A stretch of 39,428 nt of DNA, taken from Microcaldota archaeon. Lineage in GTDB: Archaea; Micrarchaeota; Micrarchaeia; Anstonellales; JAGGTN01. The stretch is from NCBI GenBank assembly GCA_021163645.1, contig JAGGTN010000017.1:1-39428 (forward strand), given 5' to 3'. Made by a program: the position numbers and the translations under genes. The notes beneath the pieces are model-generated. The model was not told where the DNA came from, did not search any database, and saw only the letters and a program-made list of their open reading frames with translations. Below, one piece after another: positions 16,629 through 23,473 of the stretch (its first letter is position 1; each line of letters opens with the position of its first letter).

Positions 16629-17768
16629 TTAGCGGTTCAAAACAATAGCAGCCTTATGGCATATCAAATACATCGCGTAGTACAAAGGAGCCCTGACTGT
16701 TTTACCTATTGGTATTGGAGCAAATGTTTGGTCATTAAGGACCAGTTTTGGAACCTCCTCAATTATCTTTATCTTGATTTCTTCACTCCCATCAACACCT
16801 GTCTTGCCATAACCTCCAAAAACAACAGCATGTTTCAGAGGATCAAATTTATCAAGGGCAGATACCTTAAACTTAACTGCGCATAAACTGCTACCACCAT
16901 GAAGTGTATTAGGCACTCTTATAAGTCGATGGATATCAGTGGTCACTTGAGTATCAATATCATCAGAAAACCTGATACTTACCTTATTGATTACCTCTTT
17001 TAATTTATCCTTATTATCCATTACAAGAGACCAATTACCATGCGCTAATGTTCGATGCCATGCATCAACAAAATCCTTTACCTTAGCTTTCCGTGGCCTA
17101 AACATCTCTGGATGATTATAAACATATTTTGCAATCCTCCCACGCCACCCTTTCTGATTCGTATCTGGGCCTATGTATCTCCCTTTACCTTTATCATAAA
17201 TGAACGCATTCACATCCAACATAGTCCCCTGTATGTAATCAACTATCTGCCTTCTTGCATCTGAACTAAGTTGTATAACCCTGTCATCATTAAGATGAAC
17301 ATGATACCCTTTCCCTCCACTAAAGTTTATAGATAAATCCTTCTTTGAATATCCAAAATCAGAAATAAGGAATTCCTCAATTAACCTTATCGTCCTATTC
17401 TTAACCTCTTCTAACTGTTCTTCGGTAGGGAATCTTCGCCCACCAAGATCAGCATCCAAATCAAATACAATATCAGCACCTTGCCAATTCTTAGCTTCCA
17501 TTGGTCTGTTGGATGGAAATTCATAATAAGCAGTAGAATAAGAGATATATAAAGGAGTATCTTCAATTAAATACGTCCTCAATTTATCAACGGAATCAAA
17601 AGACATGTGGCGCACAGCAATCTTTTTTTCCCAATTGCCAACCCCAAACTCCCTTTTATCAATATCAGGAACACTAACCACATACCTTTTATAAAATTCA
17701 GAAAATTTATATTTAACAAACTTTATCGTATCCCAAACATCTTTGCTCTTATTTTCTTTACTTATCAT
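16629..17768 (-). CDS. priS: DNA primase small (catalytic) subunit PriS
   Basis: This is an archaeo-eukaryotic primase catalytic subunit (379 aa from ATG 17768, which follows GTGATTTTT; the track starts at GTG 17777). The metal-binding aspartates are in VFDLDADLGG (about residue 95), and the nucleotide-binding motif is INFSGGKGYHVHL. Further matches are the conserved TTDIHRLIRVPNTLHGG and the C-terminal FAPIPIGKTVRAPLY. PriS makes RNA/DNA primers with PriL for replication. It follows priL directly in the same orientation, so the two are co-transcribed. Length is slightly above the usual 330-360. DPANN genomes such as Nanoarchaeum have a fused PriS-PriL; here the subunits are separate. Confidence 0.95.
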   Translation of the reverse strand: MISKENKSKDVWDTIKFVKYKFSEFYKRYVVSVPDIDKREFGVGNWEKKIAVRHMSFDSVDKLRTYLIEDTPLYISYSTAYYEFPSNRPMEAKNWQGADIVFDLDADLGGRRFPTEEQLEEVKNRTIRLIEEFLISDFGYSKKDLSINFSGGKGYHVHLNDDRVIQLSSDARRQIVDYIQGTMLDVNAFIYDKGKGRYIGPDTNQKGWRGRIAKYVYNHPEMFRPRKAKVKDFVDAWHRTLAHGNWSLVMDNKDKLKEVINKVSIRFSDDIDTQVTTDIHRLIRVPNTLHGGSSLCAVKFKVSALDKFDPLKHAVVFGGYGKTGVDGSEEIKIKIIEEVPKLVLNDQTFAPIPIGKTVRAPLYYAMYLICHKAAIVLNR

Positions 17769-17790
17769 AAAAATCACTCATAAATCATTT

Positions 17791-18822
17791 TTAAGTTTTT
17801 TGCTTTTTATTTTTACTCTTCTTGTTTTTATCTATCATAGATGCTTTCTTTCTATATTTTAATGGTGAAGAAATACCACATTCTGCTACGCATAATCCAT
17901 ATGTTTTCATACTTTTACAGCTAGGCATACCATAATTCCTTTTGATAAGATAATCCAATTGATACTCTGTTATATTAATGTCAAAATTTGGTGCTAATGA
18001 AAATAATCTTATTATCGAATCTTTGCTCATCTTTTTTTTATTGAGATAAACTGCGAGCGCCCATCTTTCAATATGAGATAATTTTTTATGTGCTTTTAAA
18101 TCATCGATTAATCTTTTGATACAAGGGGGGATAGAATATTTAACATTTGCATCTGCTGGTTTGGGCAAATTTGATTCAATTTCTTTCTGAAGCTTTTCTG
18201 ATAACCTTATTATATTATCAGGTAAAGATACATTCCTTGGTAACATAGCCACGCGTTTATGTATTGCCTGCTCGATAAGAAAATATCGTTCATTTTCAGT
18301 TATATATACATACCCACCATACAACTGTTTATTGCTTAACGAATACTTTGAAATATTCGGAGCTATAGAAACATACTGCGTATAATGAATTTTATATCCA
18401 ATTTTGGCCTTTATGAAATCAAGATTCAAATCATCAAGCAGACGTGAAACATACCGTATAAGCTTTTCATCTCTCTCATCAGAACGAAAATATTTCATAC
18501 ACCTTTTCGCATAATAACTAGAAAATCTACTAGTATAATAAGGGTTATCCAACAGGGATAATAACATTCTAGATATTGGATAAATCAACAACTTTTTTTT
18601 AATATCATCATCCGACAATGCAGTGAAAGGTTCCATCTTGATATCCGTCAACCTTTTATTCTCATAATCTTTTCTTGTAATCCCAGTAAAGACAAGTTGA
18701 TACGCAGAATTGATTATCTGACTATCACTAAATACATTAATATTTTTAATAAACGATTTGATATCATCATCCTTACTTACAAAAGGATATTTTGCATAAA
18801 AGATTAGTTCTTCTCTTCTCAT
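17791..18822 (-). CDS. priL: DNA primase large subunit PriL, iron-sulfur type
   Basis: This 343-aa protein is the helical regulatory subunit of primase. Four conserved cysteines for a [4Fe-4S] cluster are visible near the C-terminal half: IPPCIKRL, then PSCKSMKTYGLC and VAECGI, followed by SPLKYRKK. The N-terminus (EELIFYAKYPFVSK) also matches the family opening YxxYPFL. PriL binds PriS, the template and the initiating nucleotide. A lysine-rich tail (KNKKSKNKKQKT) ends the protein. The ATG 18822 follows GGCGATATC. The gap to priS is 13-22 nt, depending on the priS start. Confidence 0.93.
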   Translation of the reverse strand: MRREELIFYAKYPFVSKDDDIKSFIKNINVFSDSQIINSAYQLVFTGITRKDYENKRLTDIKMEPFTALSDDDIKKKLLIYPISRMLLSLLDNPYYTSRFSSYYAKRCMKYFRSDERDEKLIRYVSRLLDDLNLDFIKAKIGYKIHYTQYVSIAPNISKYSLSNKQLYGGYVYITENERYFLIEQAIHKRVAMLPRNVSLPDNIIRLSEKLQKEIESNLPKPADANVKYSIPPCIKRLIDDLKAHKKLSHIERWALAVYLNKKKMSKDSIIRLFSLAPNFDINITEYQLDYLIKRNYGMPSCKSMKTYGLCVAECGISSPLKYRKKASMIDKNKKSKNKKQKT

Positions 18823-18905
18823 GATATCGCCTTTGATAACATTGAAACGATAAATTCAATAAATCTGATAAATCCGACAGATTCCTATTAAAATCGTATT
18901 ATAAA

Positions 18906-20606
18906 TTATTCATTTTTTTCTATCATGTTATCAATCATTTTAGAAATTTCAACCTTCTTCTTACTCATTTTATTCACATCTCTCTTAACCTGTTTTAACG
19001 AAGAGGATGCATTAATGAGTTCTTTTACTTGTTTATCACCTTTAAGCGACCGAAGTAAATTTATCTTTTTCTGTATCTCTTTTAACTGGTAAAGAATACT
19101 ATTCTTTTCGTTATCAACCTCTTTCATCAAAAGAAGCATATTCTTGAGATTATCTTTTACTGCTATGAGTTGATTATATTCTCTGGATAATGTTTCAAGT
19201 TCTTTTATTTTTTTATCAAAGCCAGCTGTATTCTTTTTAATCAAATCATCGGATTTCTTTATGGTTTCATTCAAGTTTATAATATCATTAGCTACGCTCT
19301 TACGTAGATTTTCTAATGAATTATTATAATAAATTACTTGTGATTTCAATGAATTGTAATTTTCAATGAAAGGAGAAATCTCACCTATCATTTTATCCAT
19401 CTCCTGTTTAATCTGATCTACAGAAATTTTTAAATCAGACTTCATCTTATATACATGGTTCAATAGAACATCAAGATCATTCTTAATCTTATTCGTTTTC
19501 TTCTCAATCCTTGATACATCTTTGATAGATTCCTTTGCCTTTTTATAATCCAACAGTAATTTATCTATGTGTTCTATATCCTTCTCGACTTGCCCTGTTA
19601 ATTTACGAATGTCTGACATTCTAAGTTTAAGATACGAATCATTTAATTGTTTCAATTCATAGGAAAGTTTTTTCTTTCTTCCTTCCACGTCATTTATCTG
19701 CTTTCTTATTTGGGCAATCGTCCCTGATAACTTATCCAACCGATTATTAAGTTTATCGATATAACTATTTACATTTTTCGCTTTAAATTGTTTTACAAAA
19801 TTATTGATTTCATTCTCCTTATTAACTATTCGGCTTATCTTATATTCCAGCCCTTTCTTCATAATTACAAGTTCATTTACAACTTCGTTAGATTTATAAA
19901 GGGCGGGTAGGAGATTATTCATTTCTGAAACACGTTTGTTTATCTCTTTTATATCCATTTCCAATTCCGAATACCTATTAAACATATTGCTTATTTTTTC
20001 ATCAAATTCATCTCGTATCTTATTTATCGTCCTTATTTGCCTATGTTTTTTCTCAAAATCATCAAACTTCGATTGCAATCTGTTTAACTCACCCACCGAT
20101 TTACTAATCTTCTCTTCCAATTCATCATAACTGATTTTGATACGCGTGAGTTCCATTCTAGGAGCTTCTATATATTCACTAAGTTTTTTCTTAGCTTTTC
20201 GCAACTTATCTATCCTATCATACAAGTCACCGTACTGTTTATCAAATGTCTTAAGAAATTTTTTAATCTCAGATTCTGATTTGGATACATCCTCTGCATG
20301 CATTTCAACAGTTGAAATAAGCCTTGCAACCTGTGAAGATAATAGTTGTATCTGCTCTCCAACATTACCTATCCTCTTTAATATCTCTTTTTCTGATTTT
20401 GCAGTCCATACCAGATACGCATGGGTGAACTGATATTTGATTTTTATAATTCCCTGACTTTCAAGAATTGATGACCAGTCCTCAACAACATCTACCGGTA
20501 AACCCAATAATGCAGCTGCATCTTCTATTTCAATCTTCTTCTTTTCATGAATCAATCGTATTAACGAATCTATACCTGTAGTTATCAGAATATCACCTGT
20601 TGCCAT
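18906..20606 (-). CDS. Winged-helix plus long coiled-coil protein, no ATPase
   Basis: This 566-aa protein has two parts. Residues 1 to about 70 look like a winged helix (GIDSLIRLIHEKKKIEIEDA, then LLGLPVDVVEDWSSILESQ and GIIKIKYQ). From about 75 to the end it is almost continuous heptad-rich coiled coil (for example NRLDKLSGTIAQIRKQINDV) broken by several short gaps. There is no Walker A or ABC signature, so it is not an SMC despite likely database labels of that kind. It is transcribed divergently from the repeat winged-helix protein at 20660, with 53 nt between the starts. A structural or DNA-organising role is inferred only. Confidence 0.8.
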   Translation of the reverse strand: MATGDILITTGIDSLIRLIHEKKKIEIEDAAALLGLPVDVVEDWSSILESQGIIKIKYQFTHAYLVWTAKSEKEILKRIGNVGEQIQLLSSQVARLISTVEMHAEDVSKSESEIKKFLKTFDKQYGDLYDRIDKLRKAKKKLSEYIEAPRMELTRIKISYDELEEKISKSVGELNRLQSKFDDFEKKHRQIRTINKIRDEFDEKISNMFNRYSELEMDIKEINKRVSEMNNLLPALYKSNEVVNELVIMKKGLEYKISRIVNKENEINNFVKQFKAKNVNSYIDKLNNRLDKLSGTIAQIRKQINDVEGRKKKLSYELKQLNDSYLKLRMSDIRKLTGQVEKDIEHIDKLLLDYKKAKESIKDVSRIEKKTNKIKNDLDVLLNHVYKMKSDLKISVDQIKQEMDKMIGEISPFIENYNSLKSQVIYYNNSLENLRKSVANDIINLNETIKKSDDLIKKNTAGFDKKIKELETLSREYNQLIAVKDNLKNMLLLMKEVDNEKNSILYQLKEIQKKINLLRSLKGDKQVKELINASSSLKQVKRDVNKMSKKKVEISKMIDNMIEKNE

Positions 20607-20626
20607 ACAGTATGAATAGATTATAA

Positions 20627-20640
20627 GAATTATAAATATT
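20627..20640. promoter_or_regulatory. Shared TATA region of a divergent gene pair
   Basis: ATTATAAATATTAC lies in the 53-nt gap, with its TATAAATA about 22-28 nt from the start codons on either side. The near-symmetric A/T box could position TBP for both divergent genes, and both transcripts would be nearly leaderless. Confidence 0.45.
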
Positions 20641-20659
20641 ACTATTGTTTAGTATAACA

Positions 20660-21808
20660 ATGAAAATAAGCAAAACCAGCAAGAATCCACTTGAAGTAAT
20701 AAAAGAGCAAAACCTATTACTAAAACGATTTGGTGAGAAAGGATTAGTAGTATATAGGTTAATAGGAGCCGAAACTACTATCGGTGAGCTTATGGACGTA
20801 ACAGGGCTCAATGAATCTGAAATAATGAAAATCCTTGAATTTATGGAAGAAAATAGGATGATTGACATCATAGGAGAACAGGCCAAAAAAGCAAAGGAAG
20901 AAAAGGAAATAAAAGAAACAAAAAGCATTAACGAAATACCGCAAGAGGAGGGAGAAGAAGAGGAAGAAATAAAGCCCACAAAACCTCCCAAAGATCTCGT
21001 AGGAGAAAAACCAAAAAATAAACAAGAAGAGGAGGGAGAAGAAGAGAGAGAGGGATTTAGAGAGACATTATCACCAATCGAACAAATGATTTATGATAAA
21101 TTCGGCAAATCAGGTGTTAAAGTATATAATATGATAGATGGTGAAAAGACCGCAGAAGAGATACTTAAAGAGGCAGGAATAAGTGAAGTCCGACTCGTAG
21201 AGATACTCGAATTTTTAGATAGTCAAGGGATAATAAAACTAGAAAAACCAAGTGAAAGAAAACCCAAGATAAATGAAATCGCGCCGATAACCGCTAGAGC
21301 TGAGGAGGAGGTTACAACAGAAGTTCCAACAAAAGAAATAATCCCTATCGATGTACCAATCAAGACAAAACTTAGCTTTTTAAAAACGATGAAACTCAAA
21401 ATGGATTTGAGGTTTAAATTAGGCAAGGATAGCGTTAAGATTTATGATAAGATAAACGGAAAGAAAAATGTTATTGACCTTGCAGTTGAAGATAAATTAT
21501 CTATATACTTTATCGATGCAGTGCTTGAATTCTTAGCAGACAGAAACGCCGCCATGTTTAAAACCCTTAAAAGAGAAGAGATAAGAGAGAGATATGGTAA
21601 TGAAGGTCTTACAATATATAAAAAATACGGCAGAGATGGTATATACATATATGAACTTATAGGAAAGATCCCGTCATTTAGAGAATTGGTGAATATTAGC
21701 GGAATGAATCCTGAACGCGTTGTTGATATATTTATTTATATACATAAAGTATTAGACATTGATCTCCCAGTATCAAGAGATATGTTATACAAAGAATTAG
21801 GATTGTGA
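20660..21808 (+). CDS. Protein with about four winged-helix-like repeats
   Basis: The product (382 aa from ATG 20660; the track uses TTG 20645) is built from a repeated module of the form FGxxGxxVYxxIxGxxTxxEL followed by a helix ending ILEFLxxxxxI. Copies are LLKRFGEKGLVVYRLIGAET (about 21), MIYDKFGKSGVKVYNMIDGE (about 150), LRFKLGKDSVKIYDKINGKK (about 250) and IYKKYGRDGIYIYELIGKIP (about 325). Between copies 1 and 2 is an acidic, Lys-rich linker (EEGEEEEEIKPTKPPK). Each module looks like a small winged helix. No family name is recognised. It is divergent from the coiled-coil gene, whose N-terminus is similar in style, so the two may work together. Confidence 0.78.
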   Translation: MKISKTSKNPLEVIKEQNLLLKRFGEKGLVVYRLIGAETTIGELMDVTGLNESEIMKILEFMEENRMIDIIGEQAKKAKEEKEIKETKSINEIPQEEGEEEEEIKPTKPPKDLVGEKPKNKQEEEGEEEREGFRETLSPIEQMIYDKFGKSGVKVYNMIDGEKTAEEILKEAGISEVRLVEILEFLDSQGIIKLEKPSERKPKINEIAPITARAEEEVTTEVPTKEIIPIDVPIKTKLSFLKTMKLKMDLRFKLGKDSVKIYDKINGKKNVIDLAVEDKLSIYFIDAVLEFLADRNAAMFKTLKREEIRERYGNEGLTIYKKYGRDGIYIYELIGKIPSFRELVNISGMNPERVVDIFIYIHKVLDIDLPVSRDMLYKELGL

Positions 21809-21810
21809 AT

Positions 21811-22281
21811 TTAATTCTTCATCCGTTCTAACTTATGGACAGCCATATCTTCAAGAACTTGCTTCTCATAAACTGGATTCGGTTTTAAATCAACATCACT
21901 AAGTTGAACCAAGCCAAGAATATCAATAGATTTGGCCAAGAGTTCTTTTTCTTCTTTTTCACTATTTTTACTCTCTACTATGATGTAAAAAAACTGAGTT
22001 ATTTTTTTTATGCCTGCTTTTTTGATTGCCGTATCGAAATTATCATCACAAGCAAGCCATAATAAGAATTCATTACTATAATCAACTGCTCGGTTCGTTC
22101 TGTTATTAAATGCGTCCTTTGTATTAATATATGCCTGAAGCAATTGCCTTTCAGATACAATAATTTCTGGATTCACCAATTGGATTATCATTTCTATTTT
22201 TCCAAAATCCTTCTTTAACCTATGCAAATTCAAGAACAATTCATTTGGTTTCTGATTTGAAAGAGCTTTTTTTATTATCAT
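21811..22281 (-). CDS. cgi121: KEOPS complex subunit Cgi121
   Basis: This 156-aa protein resembles Cgi121/TPRKB, the KEOPS subunit that binds Bud32 and the CCA end of tRNA. Family-like features are the early strand GKIEMIIQLVNPEIIVSERQ, NRAVDYSNEFLLWLACDDNF (archaeal members have a helix of type EhLhhLAGxRQI here) and the end KITQFFYIIVESKN. The typical RQI is replaced by DNF. The stop is 3 nt from the convergent gene at 20660. Pcc1 is elsewhere in this window, so the KEOPS genes are scattered. The call rests on pattern and length. Confidence 0.68.
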   Translation of the reverse strand: MIIKKALSNQKPNELFLNLHRLKKDFGKIEMIIQLVNPEIIVSERQLLQAYINTKDAFNNRTNRAVDYSNEFLLWLACDDNFDTAIKKAGIKKITQFFYIIVESKNSEKEEKELLAKSIDILGLVQLSDVDLKPNPVYEKQVLEDMAVHKLERMKN

Positions 22282-22356
22282 ATGATTACTTCATCACAAT
22301 AGTTTTATAAAGATTCAGCGAATAAAAATCAAAAACATACGAGCCCGGAGGGATTT

Positions 22357-22388
22357 TTGGGCCATATTGAGATTGATTCTCAATATGA
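22357..22388 (-). other. T-loop intron of tRNA-Arg
   Basis: This 32-nt insertion lies in the T loop and contains the perfect hairpin CATATTGAGA-ATCAA-TCTCAATATG, followed by GCCCAA at the 3' end. The 3' segment TGGCCCAA is also the end of the T-loop intron of tRNA-Thr. Position and size fit a non-canonical archaeal intron removed by the tRNA splicing endonuclease. Confidence 0.85.
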
Positions 22389-22407
22389 GAACCCTCAACC
22401 TGCTGGT

Positions 22408-22560
22408 TTCCTCTTATTCACCACTCTTAATATCATCAGATTAACTTCTTTTGCTCTTTTTACGTTTCTTGTCATTTCTCGTTACATTTCTTCTTGATCC
22501 TTTTTCCGTTCCTCCTTTTTAGTGCAGGTTTTTCTTTCTTGTAAGAAAGAAAAATGTGCT
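22408..22560 (-). other. Anticodon-loop intron of tRNA-Arg (153 nt)
   Basis: The intron starts AGCACATTTTTC and contains a 12-bp hairpin TTTTTCTTTCTT/AAGAAAGAAAAA, directly followed by CCTGCACTAAAAAGG. The core AAAAACCTGCRCTAAAAA is shared with both copies in tRNA-Thr. The remaining ~100 nt is A-rich. No ORF for a homing enzyme fits in it. Confidence 0.85.
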
Positions 22561-22618
22561 CCGAAGCCAGCCGCGCTATCCAGGTTACGCTACGGGCCCG
22601 CAACAAATACATTTTATC

Positions 22619-22626
22619 TTTATAAA
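22619..22626 (-). promoter_or_regulatory. TATA box of tRNA-Arg
   Basis: TTTATAAA is centred about 23 nt upstream of the first base of the mature tRNA, the expected archaeal spacing, and lies in the 67-nt gap after the lipoprotein gene. Confidence 0.6.
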
Positions 22627-22666
22627 TATTTAAATGTTTCAATTTTCCAAATTGAAATTTAATTGA

Positions 22667-23164
22667 TCAATCTTTCGCCTTAGCATAACAAATTTCTTTC
22701 TGGTAATCCATACTGACTAATTTCAATATCTTGTTTTCTTCGATCTCTTGGCATGACTGATTCATGTGCGTTATACTAGCTAAATCTATCAAACAATCAT
22801 TCTTAATAGACTTGCGATCAATCCTTTTACATATATCAACTAAACTGTTTATCTGTACTTGGTATGATTCATCATTTTTCTTTTTATACATTTCTTGATT
22901 GGCAGCTACAACCGCTATCATATGATAACAATCATTATTGAATTTTTCAACGTCGTTCTCACATATATCTAAAGCAATAGATGGATTATCTGGATTAATC
23001 ATATACTCATAGCTTGCTTTTCTCATGTAACAGTAATCTTTATTATATGCATCATGATACTGTTCACAATCTTGTTGGGGTGATAATCCAGTACAACCAC
23101 TAATACTTATAAACGCAAATAAAGCGAATGCAAACGCGAGGATAATTATTATATAAGTTTTCAT
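22667..23164 (-). CDS. Secreted lipoprotein with cysteine-pair repeats
   Basis: From ATG 23164 (preceded by GGAGATGAG; the track starts upstream at 23197) the protein is 165 aa. It has a signal peptide (MKTYIIIILAFAFALFAF) and a lipobox SISGC. The mature part repeats a unit of Cys, 10-20 residues, then Cys-Tyr or Cys-Leu and an Ala: CEQYHDAYNKDYCYMRKA, CENDVEKFNNDCYHMIA, CKRIDRKSIKNDCLIDLA and CQEI...EICYAKA. Each unit is probably a helical hairpin closed by a disulfide outside the cell. Family and role are not recognised. A C/A-rich tract (T3) lies directly upstream. Confidence 0.78.
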   Translation of the reverse strand: MKTYIIIILAFAFALFAFISISGCTGLSPQQDCEQYHDAYNKDYCYMRKASYEYMINPDNPSIALDICENDVEKFNNDCYHMIAVVAANQEMYKKKNDESYQVQINSLVDICKRIDRKSIKNDCLIDLASITHMNQSCQEIEENKILKLVSMDYQKEICYAKAKD

Positions 23165-23227
23165 TAATCTCATCTCCATATTATCATTCCCAGTCAATCA
23201 AATAATTATCAAACATACACAATATCA

Positions 23228-23465
23228 AATCATCAATCATTTCATCATTCATCATCAAACCAGCCTCCCTCAAAATCCAACATCCTCGACGAAAAATCAA
23301 CCAAGCCCCAAACCAAATCCAATCACACAATCCCAACCAAAAACCAAACCAATCAAACAAACCAAATCAATCCAATCCAAGTCCAACCAATCAACCAACC
23401 CAATCACCAATCCCATCCGACCACAAATCAATCCAATCAAACAAACCCCGGTCCAAGAAAAAACA
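23228..23465. repeat. C/A-rich low-complexity tract T3 (G/T on minus strand)
   Basis: This tract fills most of the 309-nt spacer between the lipoprotein and orc1/cdc6 genes. It is composed of CCAA, AACC and AATC words, almost free of G on the plus strand. Positions 23358-23398 are the perfect reverse complement of 14782-14822 (41 nt). The left edge carries the TCATCAATCATTTCATCAT word shared with T2. No ORF is supported. Confidence 0.85.
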
Positions 23466-23473
23466 AAAAATCA

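Larger units (their letters stand above)
22340..22599 (-). tRNA. tRNA-Arg(UCG) with two introns
   Basis: On the minus strand the acceptor GGGCCCG (22593-22599) pairs with CGGGCTC (22341-22347) with one G-U. The discriminator is G73 at 22340, and CCA is not encoded. The D stem is GCGT/GCGC with GG in the loop. The anticodon stem GCTGG/CCAGC has loop C-T-TCG-G-A, giving anticodon UCG. The T stem is GAGGG/CCCTC. Intron 1 (153 nt, 22408-22560) interrupts the canonical 37/38 position. Intron 2 (32 nt, 22357-22388, boundary uncertain by a few nt) splits the T loop after TTC. Removing both leaves a standard tRNA. Confidence 0.92.

Noticed and set aside
18906-20606. SMC or Rad50 ATPase
   Set aside because: Only coiled coil and a winged helix are present; there is no Walker A, signature or Walker B.
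20593-21025. Minus-strand ORFs of 132 and 88 aa opposite the winged-helix-repeat gene
   Set aside because: They are Ser/Phe-rich shadows of a Glu/Lys-rich coding strand. Opposite-strand ORFs over pheS, mutS, rrp42 and others were dropped for the same reason.
22408-22560. C/D box sRNA within the tRNA-Arg intron, as in some euryarchaeal tRNA-Trp introns
   Set aside because: A TGATGA occurs, but properly placed C, D, C' and D' boxes could not be assembled.
22340-22640. Intergenic palindromes near 22363-22387 and 22530-22555 as terminators or mobile-element ends
   Set aside because: Both lie inside introns of a recognisable tRNA-Arg gene, which explains them.
23228-23465. Replication origin next to orc1/cdc6
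   Set aside because: The tract is low-complexity, and no origin recognition box or repeated motif known for archaeal origins was seen. Similar tracts lie beside unrelated genes.
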